Shown here one piece after another: positions 43,118 to 56,905 of a DNA stretch of 64,000 nt. A model generated the notes under the pieces. That model did no database searches. It was not told where the DNA came from and was given only the letters and a program-made list of their open reading frames with translations. The stretch lies in NCBI GenBank assembly GCA_949710005.1, contig OX453282.1:4396389-4460388 (forward strand), given 5' to 3'. Position 1 is the stretch's first letter. Each line of letters opens with the position of its first letter. A program made the position numbers and the translations under genes. The DNA is from Ricordea florida. Taxonomy: Eukaryota > Cnidaria > Anthozoa > Corallimorpharia > Ricordeidae.

Positions 43118-44340
43118 TTGACTTCACTGGGCAGCCATGTTGACAATGACATGTGTGATGACAACAGTGATACTGTTGAAAGTGATGTGCATGATCAGCA
43201 ATCAACAATAGTTGATGGAAACAGTACTAATGTTGATTCCCAAACAACAGATGATAAAGATGAATGGAGTGAAATTGAAGCAGAAACACCTGCAGATGTT
43301 ACTGATACTATGTTGACATCAACAGACATTTTAGAAGAAAATGAACATCAAAATATTTATAGTGTTGTGCCTGCAGAAGGTAATAGACTCTTCAATATAT
43401 TCAGAGATAAAATATAACTCTCAAGAATTAGCATATCCTAGGATATTCCTTGGTCAGTGACGACCAGAGAGTAAGGAACAGATAACTAAAGTTCATTATA
43501 GTGATATTTATGAATCAGAACTGCAAAGGTCAGATAGATGAGCAGCAAAGTGTGTTGAAAACATATTCAGCTATAAGAGAAAGAAATTACAAAATAATGA
43601 AAATTCTTTTAGGAAAATCACATACTGCTCTTAGAAAGTGCAAAGGAAATAATAAGAACCTCAAGGGGGACATCTGAAACAACAAGGTGCACTAGACAGG
43701 TTAATGCATCATGATGACGGATTTAAATTAATTCTTTAAAGCATTAGAAGGTTCCTCTCCATATTTTGAAAAGGCTTAGAAAGGAAAGGAAATTCTAGAA
43801 TAAAACAAGTCAGAGATTTTGGCAGTAAACTTGTCAACAATGTTGAAATAAGTGCACAAGAGGCAGTTTATATTGTGTTACAACTACCCATGTCATCTAG
43901 GGAGGTAATACTTCATAAATACTTCACCTCCTGAAGAGAGGGTGGAGCTTTTAAAGCCATTTGATGATATAAAAGAAATGGATGATGATTGTGAAGAGAT
44001 TTATACAGGTGGTTTGTTAAAAAGATATTGTAAGCATCCAGCAAAGCCAGAACATATCTAACACTTGCAGACTGGGCTGCATGGTATGATTGTATTGGAA
44101 AACCGTATGTGAGACCAAAAAATGAACTAGACACTGATGGGCTCCCATTAGAGACTTTTATTGATGATGATCATAATGATGATGATGATGATCTTGAAGT
44201 TAGCAAAAAGACTTGTCACGGCAAAACAAAAAAAAAAGAACTAAAGCTAGAGTAATAAGAAGTGTTTGGTTCAACAAGGAAGTTGAATACAAACAAATAC
44301 AAACAGCAAAAAGATGAGAACAGCTCTGCTGGCAGGTTAT
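43118..44340 (+). pseudogene. Helitron Rep/helicase ORF remnant
   Basis: Broken coding sequence of a Helitron (rolling-circle transposon). An acidic leader (43118-43417) ends VVPAEGNRLFNIFRDKI. After frameshifts come YSDIYESELQRSDR (near 43497-43540), LGKSHTALRKCKGNN (near 43608-43650), VRDFGSKLVNNVEISAQEAV (near 43812-43870) followed by YIVLQLPM, TSPPE and LLKPFDDIKEMDDDCEEIY (near 43955-44010). LADWAAWYD-like text follows, then a KKRTKARVIRSVWFNKEVE-like end. These strings match the linker between the Rep nuclease and PIF1-like helicase of animal Helitrons. Neither catalytic domain is present, and several stops occur. Duplicate at 53080-54302. Confidence 0.72.
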
Positions 44341-44718
44341 ATACCCTGTGAGTACTATTATTGGTTTTGCACTTCTGCATTTCCCACCGGTAACCTCATG
44401 TCCTCTCAGAGGCCTGTTTTACAATTGATTGAGAGACCAAACAATTAAGTTGCTTTCCATTTAAGTTTGCTTTATTTGTTTATTTTCTGCTTCGTGTAGT
44501 CCTCGACTGCCTATTTTTGTTCCCGTGTTCCCTAAAACAGGATGTCACGTTCCCTTGTAACTACGATATTATACCTTCGTTCCTTGGTTCGCCAAAACCC
44601 CTGACAGACCTTCACGATAGCAGTTACACCAAAATACTGTGAACAGTTTTGTTGAAACTTACCTTCGCGCTCGGTTTGTGTCTTATGGCGACCAAAGTTT
44701 TCCGCAGTACTAATTTTG
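44341..44718. other. No gene seen; possible minus-strand donor at 44663
   Basis: On the minus strand GCGCGAAG|GTAAGT near 44663 is a strong donor after an open stretch (KISTAENFGRHKTQTERE). No start codon or acceptor was resolved. Confidence 0.3.
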
Positions 44719-44868
44719 GTAAGATTTCCGCACAGGTCCCTACTTCATTATTCATTTTGTAACTATACTATTTCGTTCTTCGAACACAAGCAACATTTGC
44801 ACGTGCATTGCACCAGACAAGACAGCTTCAGCATGCATAATGAAGTAGGGACCTGTGCGGAAATCTTA
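44719..44868. mobile_element. MITE family S, copy 3
   Basis: Starts GTAAGATTTCCGCACAGGTC, ends GACCTGTGCGGAAATCTTA; CCTAG follows immediately outside. Duplicate at 54681-54830. Confidence 0.88.
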
Positions 44869-45696
44869 TCCTAGTTTTACAACGGCAAAGGCTAATAGGT
44901 GCACAATTATGAAACTCCGTCTTAAACTCTGAACGGCTTATCCTCGGTGAAGAAACCTGTTACATTCCAGAGTGACGTAGAACAAAGAAAACAATGGAGA
45001 CAAAACAATAGAGACTAGGAAAATAAGAGTGAAAAAAAAAAAAACAAAGGAAAACTTCACAGGTTTTTACACCGAGGTAAACCCCTTTGAACACATGTTG
45101 AAAATTCCTTACCTCGGATTTAGCTTATCCCTTTGAGCGGCGTTCCATTAATTCTAAATGACTGTAATAACTGAGCAGCAGTGCGTCTTGCTTCAAATCT
45201 TTTCCTCGGCGATTTTTGCAAACAGCGCGCATGTCATTTGATTTAATACTTGCGGCCTTATTAGCTTGTCGTTCAAGTAACATCTACTTCCGAACATCAG
45301 CAGCTGGTTGAAACCCCACAGAACAGGAAAAATCCCATTTACAAGCGAGCAAAGCAAAGAGCATTTGCATCAAAGTACGATACGAAATATTACTTGTTTA
45401 GTTTCTTCTGCAAAAGCCCTTGTATATCTTGAAGAACCCAGCTGGCTGCCTTGAAGGGAAGCCAAACAAGGTCTGCGAGAGCAACGTACTCACTTCGGGG
45501 TGGGGGGGGGCATGCTGGGATACCCTGCCAGCTCCGGTTGACTGTCAACCTCATACGACAATCCATACGACAGCACAGTCCGTTTAGTTTCGATATAATT
45601 GTTTGCACACAGCTGTCCATTAAACTGACGCTAAGGAATTTGATTTTTTTTATTGACGTGGGCAAGGCAAGAATGAAAAGGAATAGAAGACAAAAG
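44869..45696. other. No firm gene
   Basis: Contains a minus-strand open stretch (YVALADLVWLPFKAASWVLQ, 45390-45495) that ends in a stop, and a donor-like GAG|GTAAGG near 45113. Neither can be tied to a gene. Duplicate at +9962. Confidence 0.3.
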
Positions 45697-45896
45697 NNNN
45701 NNNNNNNNNNNNNNNNNNNNNNNNNNNNNNNNNNNNNNNNNNNNNNNNNNNNNNNNNNNNNNNNNNNNNNNNNNNNNNNNNNNNNNNNNNNNNNNNNNNN
45801 NNNNNNNNNNNNNNNNNNNNNNNNNNNNNNNNNNNNNNNNNNNNNNNNNNNNNNNNNNNNNNNNNNNNNNNNNNNNNNNNNNNNNNNNNNNNNNNN
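45697..45896. other. Assembly gap (200 N)
   Basis: Exactly 200 N. The round size indicates a scaffolding placeholder, not a measured distance. Confidence 0.99.
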
Positions 45897-48800
45897 AAAA
45901 GTCATATCTTCTCGCTACCGTGTAATATCCTTTATACACACATTGATTGCACTATATGAATGTGAATATAAGTAAATTTGGATCAATGTCAGATTCTGGG
46001 CAACTGTGCCCCTAACCCTCCCCTAGCCCAACAAGTTATAATGAGTTAAAAAGGTAGCGTTAATGTTGAGTTTAGAGAGGGGTAGGTGATTTAATCTATA
46101 CGTGAACTGCGGATGAAAGATTTAACAACTGAAAGATCGCCGCAATTGTGTATACAACTTAAGCAAATGCCAAGATGACCTGAAAAAATTGATAGTATTA
46201 TGTTATTTTGGCTTCTGCATATGAAATAACGCAGAAGCCAATAGGTCAAAGGAAACACGAGTGATTGAGTGATTGAAGGAGCCAAACAGTGCGTGCCTAG
46301 TCTTTCGCCAATCACAATGCACAATACAATTCGCGCACCGCGAAGAATTGTGGGTATGTAAAAGAAATGAAATCGAGGAAAGGCGATAGGTATGGCAAAA
46401 AGGTCCGAATAATTAACAATTATTCGCCGAAGGCGAAGTGATTATCGGTGAATATTCACCGAGACGAAGGGGCCGGTTGTTCGAAGGCCGATTAGCGTTA
46501 AACCAGGGTTAAATTTTAACCCGGGTTTCATTTCCTCTTGTTAAAAAGCATTTTCTCTGTTAACTTTCTATATTTTGTTTCAGAGCATACAATCATCATA
46601 TTGTATTCAAAAAGAATTATACTGAATGTGCTTTTTAAGCTCTCGAATCTGCATATCAATTTCGCTCTAACCCTGGGTTACCTTAACTCTGCTTCGAACA
46701 ACTCGGCCGAGGTGATTATTTCAAAAAAGAAAAGAAAAAGCATTGTACAACACGAAAACATTTTATTTCATCAAAAGCCCGCGAACGTCTGGCAGCCATT
46801 TTGTTCGTCGAGGTGATTATCGGCTGATAATCCGAGATAGCGAACCAATCAGAGCGCGCGATTTTGTATAATCACCTGAGTATTTATACTAAACTTAATT
46901 AATGCAGTAGCCACATGCACACAATGCTTGTCTGTCTTTTTTAGATGGGAAACAAGAGAGATATCAGGCGGTGTTGGGACGTACGTGGTACACCTTGTAA
47001 CACACCTGATGAGTGTCTCTGTGCAGACTCAGTGGGGATTTATAACCTGAGATGCAAATTACCTGTTGTAAACCAAGGACAGAAGTTGTGTTTGGAGCGT
47101 GAGAAGTAAAGGTCATGTCATAATAAATCGATCTGAATGGACAAACAATGTGTTATATTGATACATACATACATACATACATGCATACACGTCCTTTAGT
47201 TTAGTGTCAAATCGTTCTAGCGCAAAAAAAGCACTAACTGGGGGCACTCTAAAACAAACGGTATGTTACAAGTTGATAAAAATGTTAACATAATAAAATA
47301 TTAATAAAATAGATATTAATATTAATTTAAATATTGGGTTAAATATTAAAACTATTAACATATTTTGAGAGAATAACCTAAGTAGTTTGGTGATAGCAAT
47401 TTGTTCCACAACCACCTACTTCAGCTGATAATTCTATTTGGTACCATCTTTCTAAAATTCTGGCAGGGATTAATTGTCCTTTCGATTGTCCATTTTGATA
47501 ATAGTTTTAGAAAGGGACAAGGGGATTTGGGGATCTATGCAAATATATAAGAGGTAAAAGTCGATCATCCACAACAAATTTAACTGAATGTACTAACACT
47601 GCGCTAGTAAATGCACTGATAAAAGTTTGAAAAGAGACTAGGGGATTTGGAGATTTATGTAAATCTCATAAGGAGGAAAGAGGATCTCAGTGGGGTTGTG
47701 GCTTTTCCGGCTAACGGTTATTAGTAAAAATCTACTAGTATAGTAATGCAAATGCAGCAATCTGATTGGCTTAGCTACTGCAAACTATCAGCCATTAGAC
47801 AACACTTGGTTGAAGATCATTTTCAAAATGGCGACATCTTCGCGCTTTAGCGAAGTTTTCCATGAAGATTTGGTACTTTGGTATTTTTTTCACCGACAAA
47901 TGATTCGTTTATTATGACTTTTACTAAAACGAGTAGATTATTCGCTCTCGATTTCTATGAGGTGATAGTTGATTCGACCTTCGGCCTCATCAACTAGCAC
48001 CCCACAGAAATCTCGAGCTCATAATCTAAATTTAAATATTTGAAGCTTTTTCACGGCTAACGGTTTTTAAATGTCCCAATTTTTACTATAACGCTTAATT
48101 TTTGCCCGTTTTACGGCTTAAGGTTAACCCCATTCAGAACCTCTTAAAGCCATTTATGCTACGAGCAGCCCAACAGCTGTGGCATTTGTCTCGCATATCA
48201 AAGGACAGTTCACAGACGACAGAGGACAGAAGGAACATCACATTGTGTACAATCTTGTACGTTCACTGCAAAGCTGATCCGCCAAAGTGCAATGTTCGCA
48301 GCTTAAGCTGAAGATTTGTGGCTATGTCTTGTCGTCTTTGTTTTAAGATGATCGTGTCGTTCAAATTCTGAATTCCTTCAAATTCTGCTTCTGAATGAGA
48401 ACCGTTTCTGAGATCTCATGAAAAAAGGTGTTCTGCTGTTTAGTATTGCAGTTCAGTATTGCAGTTTAGTATTGCTGTTTAGTGCTGCAGTTCAGTATTG
48501 CAGTTTATTATCGCAGTTCAGTATTGCACCTTAGTATTGCACTTCAGTATTGCAGTTCAATATTGCATTTAAGTATTACAGTTCAGTGTTGCAGTTTATT
48601 ATCGCAGTTCAGTATTGCACCTTAGTATTGCACTTCAGTATTGCAGTTCAATATTGCATTTAAGTATTACAGTTCAGTATTGCAGTTTAGTATTGCAGTT
48701 TAGATCTATAGTTGTGTTCTCTAGCATCTCCGTTCTAAAGCAACGTTAGCACTAGACTGAAAAGTTAGTTACTAAAAAGCTTGTTCGTTTTGTAGTTGGC

Positions 48801-51800
48801 TTTTGTTAATTTTCCGCCGTAAAAACTTTAATCAGAGCGATCCAGTGTTACAAGACAATGCGATATTTTCTTTCAGTTTTTACCTTTGTATGATTATTTG
48901 TTTACATACAAATCTGTTTGGTTGTGAAAATGAGAAGCATTCATACCGTTTCTGGGGCCCGTTTCTCGAAAGACCCGGTAAATTATCGGGCCCGGTAAGT
49001 CACCCGGCAAGTCCCCGTAAACCTTTTCAGGTGTTTCTCGAAGCTCCCGTTATTTTCGATCCTGTTGATTTGTCCGGTAACTTGCCCGGTAATTTACGGC
49101 AGGTCGTGACCTCCCGTAAAGTTACCGGGAAGTCGCAAATGTTGCAAAACTAACAAAATGGCGGCCAGTGGCAGACTTTTTTGTTTAGCGCGAGGACCAC
49201 GGTCTTTTCAAAGACGCCCCTTTCGATTCTGGGGTAAGATTTCCTCACAGGTCCCTACCTCATTATGCATGCTGTAGCCGTACGGTTTCGTTCTCAGAAA
49301 TGTTTGCACGCGCACTTCCCAAGACAATACAACTACAGCATGCATAATGAAGTAGGGACCTGTGCGGAAATCTTACCCTTTCTAGCCGACATTGCTGACT
49401 GCGAGGTCATTGAACAATTTCGGCTCTCTCGAGCAAGAATAGAGTGGCTCGTTGAGGAACTGAAGGAGGAATTGGAAAGAAACACGACGAGAAGCTGCCC
49501 ACTGGCTTCCGAAACGTAGCTAAATATTTGTTGTTTTACTTTTTACAGTTGGAATGCATTTGCATGGAAACGCTATATAAATGTGAGGTTCTATTTTATT
49601 GTTTTTTAAAAGCAACAAACAGCGGAAAAAAATCAGTGAATACATGAAACGCCGATCACTTGCCGCGCGTTATGACTTCCAAATGACTTCTTTGTCACGC
49701 AAACCTGATCCTACTGCAAGGCAAACCTGTTTCCTGTGCGTTAACTGCGGACTTTTTTTACCTTTTTGGGAAGGAGAAGGGAATAAGAAAACAGACATTC
49801 TACAGATAAAGGTAATTACATAAAAGAGCGATCGGGAAAAGAGTCGCATTATGCGCGGTGCACAAACACGAAGAAGAGTACTGTACTCACGATAGATAAA
49901 CGAGAAAAAAGAGTTTTTAAATTATTCTCCCCAATCACAAAATTGTTTCAGTCGCATTTCTCTTGATCTTAAATTGGTTTATGCTAGAGCAGTCAATTTA
50001 GGGATCTTTGAAAATTGCGCTTGATGTTTCCCGGCCGGAGAAAGCGAGTTAATAGGGAGTTAAAGAAACGAGGACGGCTACGACTACGGCAACCCCACAA
50101 AACAATAAACGCATTGGTTAGAAGAGTGTAAATAATCGTACTGCACGTGCTGCACGTGCTGCATGGATTTTAGCAAGTAAATTAGCGGTCCTCTGCACAA
50201 GGGCTACGTGAAAACACCAAATTTGAGGTTTTGATGACAACGTAAGCATGTAACAGAGAATCTTTCATTCTGAGACCGCTCGTACCAATTTATTTTTAAG
50301 ATACTTCACTCATTTTTCCCGAATACCGAAACCGCACGTACAGGGAGGCCACAATATGAAAGCTGACGTCAGCAAGACTTGTGATACATCCTGATAACAT
50401 TGCTTGTTAATATTAAACATACCATCATAGCATCATCGAAGCATCATTGGCCAAAGCGACCAAAACGGTTAATCACATTAAGTATTACCTGGAAAAGGCT
50501 GTGATTGCAAACCACAGAGTTAAACTGTAAGGTGATATAATGAACCCTGATGCGTTGTAAAATAACACACTTGGCTCGCGCTTGCAAAACAACCGGATGC
50601 CGACCGCCTGCCGACCGTTCAAAAGAGCGTTATCACCGCAGACATTTTCTTTTCACAGAACAATGTTTTCGCAAGGAAACTATTCAAGAAAAAGGATTTT
50701 GAAAGGCTTTACAAAGTACACTGTTCTTAGCATGAAAGCCACCGCTGTTTTAGTTACCCTTGCCCACGTTTCAAAAAAGGAAAAAAGAAACCACTAAGCC
50801 GCTCAAGTAACATTTATGGACCCGAATAGTCAACTTCATGAACCACCAACGCCTTTCTATACGAGTTTAATTTAATTTGCTATATCGCAAAGATGTCACT
50901 ATTTTGAAAGTGATCTTCAAGCAAGTGCTGCACTCTAATGGCTGATATGTGAGCAAGAGCTCAGCCAATCAGATTGCAGCATTTGCATAAGTACACTTAT
51001 GTCTAGTAGATTTTTAATAATTAAAAATTATTCTCAGAAATCGAGGTAAATATTCCTAAAGCCACTATTCAACAAGATTGAAGAGAATAATTGTTTCAGT
51101 AAAAACGAATGAAGCAACCTCAGTAGGGAGCTTAGACAAACAGACGACGCTAAGGATAACACAACCGGTTGAAGCGTAATTCGTACAACTATACTTTGCA
51201 CATGCAGTTTTATTGTATCGTTCATTTGCACTATATATGTTTAGTCCTGCCCTGGCCAACGTTTCATCGAGGTAGTGTCTTGCTTATAATTTCCCATGTA
51301 AAGCCTCTTCGAATAAGCTGAAAAGCGTGAATCAGTGCCAGCCATATTTCGCTAGCTTAGACGCCATTTTGTTTTTTTTCTCAAAACGAACGGGAAAGAT
51401 CTCATGTATATACCCACCACGAGTCCCCAACTACGTAACACACGTTAAATTACTCAATGCTCCATTCAATTACGTCAACGTACCATTGAATTACGTACAG
51501 GGGACTCGTGGTGGGTATATACATGAGATCCCTGCCTGTAAAGGGAAACAATTACATACAATGGGACTCGTGGTGGGTATAAACATAAGATCTCTCCCAA
51601 ACACACACATACTGGCTCAAGGATTACCCAGAAGCCCCTACATTATTCACCTCCTAGGAGGTGAATAGTGTTGAATATCCAGCTGAGGCGGAGAGCCAAT
51701 CAGATTGCTCAAAATGCCAAGGTTGCTGAATTGGTAAAATTTATAGCGACAACTCGTATACCTTAGTTTGACTTTATATAGAGAATGAACATGCCAAGTG

Positions 51801-54800
51801 ACACCAAGCTAAGAAATTTGGCGCAAGTAGAAGAAGAAAAATAGCTTTCATGAGCTTTCTACTAAAAAAAAAAACAAGAACAAATGAAAAATATAATACT
51901 GGCAATGACCAAGAAAGAAAAAACTTGAAAATCATTCTGGGATAGGTACTGTACCTAAAATTTTCTTACAAATAAAAAAAGGAATTCTAACTCTTCTGTG
52001 CATCAAAATATCTGAAACTCTGATAAAAATGACATGACAAAAACAAGACAGTTTACCTCTAACATTTTCAAAGTGCCTTGAAGTCTGTGTAGGTGTAAGT
52101 TTCCGGCGAAGCTAAGTGGAGAAAGAAGCAAACAAGAACTTAATTTGATAGAGTCTCATGGAAAAATGTTTGCACCTGGGCTGGGTTGTTAGAAGCAGGG
52201 TTAAGGTAACCCAGGGTTACGCAAAATTTAAATGCAGATAAGAGAGCTTAAAAAGCACATTCAGTACCATTTTTTTTTAATATAATTTGATGATTGTATG
52301 CTCTGAAAAAAATAGAGGAAGTTATCAGAGAAAATGCTTTTAACAAGAGGAAAAGAAATTTAACGCTGGCTTAGCACTAATCGGCCAACTGGCCCCTGGA
52401 TGTTTGACCAAGGGTAACATAGATAGCAACTGTATCAAGTGTTCCAGGACAAAATTAGCTCCAAAAATCAAGGCCATAAAGGCCACCATAGAGGGTCTTG
52501 GGAAAGGGGGGGGGGGGTCCTTGTTCCCTTCCAAAATTGCTTTATGTTTCCATGTTCCTGCAGCTTTTCCTTATTTGTTGCCCATAACATATCTGCTTGC
52601 CTTGTATCCCCCACCTCCCAACTATAGAGTTTCGACAAGTTTTTGTAGCTACTTCTATTCTTAGAAGAGGAAAAGCTACTATGTCATCGAGTGTGTAAGT
52701 CCATAAGTGGTCCAATCTTCGGATTGTGTTCAGAGCATATTTTATCAGTTTTATTTCGGATTGTTGGTTTTATACAATCCCAAACTCAACAAAATTCTAC
52801 TACATTGACAATAGCCGAGGCTAATCTTGATGTTACCCGATACACTTTCATCCACTCTTGTCAATGATTGACTCCTAATCAATTGAAACGCTCCAGCGAC
52901 GTTGCTTTCTTTCCACGTGGAATCAACTGTTGTTTACAATGTTTTGCTACTTAATTTGCACCAGCAACCAGGCATAGCTTTCAAGCAATGTACACAATGT
53001 GTTCTAGAAAAGACTTCTTTAGGTTGTTTGACGGTCTGCTCAGAATTTCCAAAACAAAAAACCAACACTGAATCGACATTTGACTTCACTGGGCAGCCAT
53101 GTTGACAATGACATGTGTGATGACAACAGTGATACTGTTGAAAGTGATGTGCATGATCAGCAATCAACAATAGTTGATGGAAACAGTACTAATGTTGATT
53201 CCCAAACAACAGATGATAAAGATGAATGGAGTGAAATTGAAGCAGAAACACCTGCAGATGTTACTGATACTATGTTGACATCAACAGACATTTTAGAAGA
53301 AAATGAACATCAAAATATTTATAGTGTTGTGCCTGCAGAAGGTAATAGACTCTTCAATATATTCAGAGATAAAATATAACTCTCAAGAATTAGCATATCC
53401 TAGGATATTCCTTGGTCAGTGACGACCAGAGAGTAAGGAACAGATAACTAAAGTTCATTATAGTGATATTTATGAATCAGAACTGCAAAGGTCAGATAGA
53501 TGAGCAGCAAAGTGTGTTGAAAACATATTCAGCTATAAGAGAAAGAAATTACAAAATAATGAAAATTCTTTTAGGAAAATCACATACTGCTCTTAGAAAG
53601 TGCAAAGGAAATAATAAGAACCTCAAGGGGGACATCTGAAACAACAAGGTGCACTAGACAGGTTAATGCATCATGATGACGGATTTAAATTAATTCTTTA
53701 AAGCATTAGAAGGTTCCTCTCCATATTTTGAAAAGGCTTAGAAAGGAAAGGAAATTCTAGAATAAAACAAGTCAGAGATTTTGGCAGTAAACTTGTCAAC
53801 AATGTTGAAATAAGTGCACAAGAGGCAGTTTATATTGTGTTACAACTACCCATGTCATCTAGGGAGGTAATACTTCATAAATACTTCACCTCCTGAAGAG
53901 AGGGTGGAGCTTTTAAAGCCATTTGATGATATAAAAGAAATGGATGATGATTGTGAAGAGATTTATACAGGTGGTTTGTTAAAAAGATATTGTAAGCATC
54001 CAGCAAAGCCAGAACATATCTAACACTTGCAGACTGGGCTGCATGGTATGATTGTATTGGAAAACCGTATGTGAGACCAAAAAATGAACTAGACACTGAT
54101 GGGCTCCCATTAGAGACTTTTATTGATGATGATCATAATGATGATGATGATGATCTTGAAGTTAGCAAAAAGACTTGTCACGGCAAAACAAAAAAAAAAG
54201 AACTAAAGCTAGAGTAATAAGAAGTGTTTGGTTCAACAAGGAAGTTGAATACAAACAAATACAAACAGCAAAAAGATGAGAACAGCTCTGCTGGCAGGTT
54301 ATATACCCTGTGAGTACTATTATTGGTTTTGCACTTCTGCATTTCCCACCGGTAACCTCATGTCCTCTCAGAGGCCTGTTTTACAATTGATTGAGAGACC
54401 AAACAATTAAGTTGCTTTCCATTTAAGTTTGCTTTATTTGTTTATTTTCTGCTTCGTGTAGTCCTCGACTGCCTATTTTTGTTCCCGTGTTCCCTAAAAC
54501 AGGATGTCACGTTCCCTTGTAACTACGATATTATACCTTCGTTCCTTGGTTCGCCAAAACCCCTGACAGACCTTCACGATAGCAGTTACACCAAAATACT
54601 GTGAACAGTTTTGTTGAAACTTACCTTCGCGCTCGGTTTGTGTCTTATGGCGACCAAAGTTTTCCGCAGTACTAATTTTGGTAAGATTTCCGCACAGGTC
54701 CCTACTTCATTATTCATTTTGTAACTATACTATTTCGTTCTTCGAACACAAGCAACATTTGCACGTGCATTGCACCAGACAAGACAGCTTCAGCATGCAT

Positions 54801-55658
54801 AATGAAGTAGGGACCTGTGCGGAAATCTTATCCTAGTTTTACAACGGCAAAGGCTAATAGGTGCACAATTATGAAACTCCGTCTTAAACTCTGAACGGCT
54901 TATCCTCGGTGAAGAAACCTGTTACATTCCAGAGTGACGTAGAACAAAGAAAACAATGGAGACAAAACAATAGAGACTAGGAAAATAAGAGTGAAAAAAA
55001 AAAAAACAAAGGAAAACTTCACAGGTTTTTACACCGAGGTAAACCCCTTTGAACACATGTTGAAAATTCCTTACCTCGGATTTAGCTTATCCCTTTGAGC
55101 GGCGTTCCATTAATTCTAAATGACTGTAATAACTGAGCAGCAGTGCGTCTTGCTTCAAATCTTTTCCTCGGCGATTTTTGCAAACAGCGCGCATGTCATT
55201 TGATTTAATACTTGCGGCCTTATTAGCTTGTCGTTCAAGTAACATCTACTTCCGAACATCAGCAGCTGGTTGAAACCCCACAGAACAGGAAAAATCCCAT
55301 TTACAAGCGAGCAAAGCAAAGAGCATTTGCATCAAAGTACGATACGAAATATTACTTGTTTAGTTTCTTCTGCAAAAGCCCTTGTATATCTTGAAGAACC
55401 CAGCTGGCTGCCTTGAAGGGAAGCCAAACAAGGTCTGCGAGAGCAACGTACTCACTTCGGGGTGGGGGGGGGCATGCTGGGATACCCTGCCAGCTCCGGT
55501 TGACTGTCAACCTCATACGACAATCCATACGACAGCACAGTCCGTTTAGTTTCGATATAATTGTTTGCACACAGCTGTCCATTAAACTGACGCTAAGGAA
55601 TTTGATTTTTTTTATTGACGTGGGCAAGGCAAGAATGAAAAGGAATAGAAGACAAAAG
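45897..55658. repeat. Second copy of the 9762-bp duplication
   Basis: Base-for-base repeat of 35935-45696. Every feature there recurs at +9962: family P MITE 45980-46090, foldback F 46413-46894, minisatellite 48449-48707, Harbinger remnant 49158-49519, candidate exon 52057-52111, family G MITE 52184-52393, Helitron remnant 53080-54302, family S MITE 54681-54830. Should probably be collapsed. Confidence 0.95.
46945..47109 (+). pseudogene. Orphaned second exon of the six-cysteine peptide gene
   Basis: Identical to 36983-37147, with acceptor and AATAAA, but exon 1 is absent because the duplicated block starts inside the intron (35935). Almost certainly an assembly ghost and not a second gene. 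Confidence 0.85.
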
Positions 55659-55967
55659 AGCCATGGGTTGGCGCAGTGGTGAGAGCACTTACCTTCCACA
55701 AATGTGGCCCGGGTTCGATTCCCGGCTCCGGCGTCATACGTGGGCTGAATTTGTTGGTTCTCTTCTCTGCTCCGTTGATTCTCTACGCTGCTCCGAGAGG
55801 TTTTTCTCCGGGTGCTCCGGTTTTCCCCTATTCACAAAAACCAACATTTGATTTAATTTGATTTAATTTAATTAAATATGATTTGATTTGATTTGATTTG
55901 ATTTGTGTTTAACATTGTCCCGAATTAGTACGTCAATGCTTGATACAGTTGACACTTAAATAAAGGC

Positions 55968-55975
<8 letters not shown>
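55659..55975 (+). mobile_element. tRNA-derived SINE, full length
   Basis: Head with box A GGCGCAGTGGTGAGAGCACT (about 55671-55690) and box B GGGTTCGATTCCC (about 55711-55723). The body has GTTCTCTTCTCTGCTCCG, GAGGTTTTTCTCCGGGTGCT and CCAACATTTGATTT, then GATTTGATTT repeats, and the tail is GATACAGTTGACACTTAAAT. It begins exactly where the duplication ends, so it plausibly broke the left contig. Confidence 0.85.
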
Positions 55976-56027
<52 letters not shown>

Positions 56028-56028
56028 C
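55967..56028. repeat. ATT microsatellite
   Basis: About twenty ATT repeats at the end of the SINE. Confidence 0.95.
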
Positions 56029-56029
56029 A

Positions 56030-56790
56030 AAAATAATAACTTTCCCCGCGTATTTAAGACTTGTAATAATCGCGTGAAAGCGGAGCCCGCTAGAACAACG
56101 AAAATTTCCGATAACCACAAAAGTCATGAAGGTCGACAATTTGCCGCCAAAAATGGCACTCAAACTTTAAACATAGCTTCTGGGAGCCCTAATCAGCAAA
56201 GAAACGTTAACTTCCCATTCAAAAATAAAAGAGCGCACTCATTTAACCACTTTTTACTACCAGTTAAACGCCTCACCTCTCCCCCCCAAATAGATCCATG
56301 CTTGTTTGTCTGTCATTCTTTTCTGATAATAGCTATTTTCTCTTAACTTGTCCAAACAAAGTAAAACCAATAGATGTCGAGCCATACCTGCGTCTATCCA
56401 ATTAGAAAACAGATGTTTTTGAAAGAGTGTTCAGCGATGTTCATCTCCCCGGTTGCACATAGTTTCCCGCCACTAGCTCCGGAACACCTAAAACAAAGAA
56501 AATCAATAATGTTTCAGAAACAGGAGCTAAATGTGAAAAAGGTAACTGGAAAATTCAGTTTGCTGCCTTTTCCCAACATCCTAATTTCTGTTTTCTCTCG
56601 GGAAACGCTAGACAGCAACCGATTGAAATGATTTTCTCAAAACCTACTAACGAAATTTGGACCAATAGTGGCCAAAAATGTCTGCGATTAACCAATCAGA
56701 ACGCATAGCATCTAGACAGCACGCGGCTGCTTCTCATCGTTTTGGCGCTCTTCCACGTTCATATTTTCGCAGTGACAAACGGTCGCTGCA
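56030..56790. other. No firm gene
   Basis: On the minus strand 56383-56489 is bounded by TTTGTTTTAG and GCAG|GTATGG and one frame opens as GASGGKLCATGEMNIAEHSF before a stop. It might be a last coding or UTR exon; no partner was found. Confidence 0.3.
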
Positions 56791-56794
56791 GTAG

Positions 56795-56905
56795 TTGTCT
56801 ACGTTTGTCGTCATTTTGTCGATGTTTTTACCTAGTTTTGGGATTGTTTCATTTCCAACGGGCCTTAATCGTAAAGATTTAAGCGTAAACATTCTTCGCA
56901 ACAAG
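56795..56905 (+). other. Possible first coding exon
   Basis: An ORF from ATG (56795, or the in-frame ATG at 56822) reads MFLPSFGIVSFPTGLNRKDL and runs to AACAAG|GTAAGT, a near-perfect donor. No following exon could be assigned. Unrecognised protein. Confidence 0.35.

Larger units (their letters stand above)
35935..45696. repeat. First copy of a 9762-bp exact direct duplication
   Basis: Matches 45897-55658 at constant offset 9962 in every line compared, including homopolymer lengths (the 12-G run at 42544-42555 and a 9-G run near 45502-45510). It ends at the N gap, and the second copy begins right after the gap. Best explained as two overlapping contig ends placed side by side. Confidence 0.95.

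Noticed and set aside
45390-45905. ORFs running through the N gap
   Set aside because: Translation through N is meaningless.
46945-47109. A second six-cysteine peptide gene
   Set aside because: Identical to exon 2 of the first gene and inside the exact contig-overlap duplication; exon 1 is absent.
55663-55735. Functional tRNA gene at 55663-55735
   Set aside because: Same reasoning: the tRNA-like part continues into a SINE body and an ATT-repeat tail.
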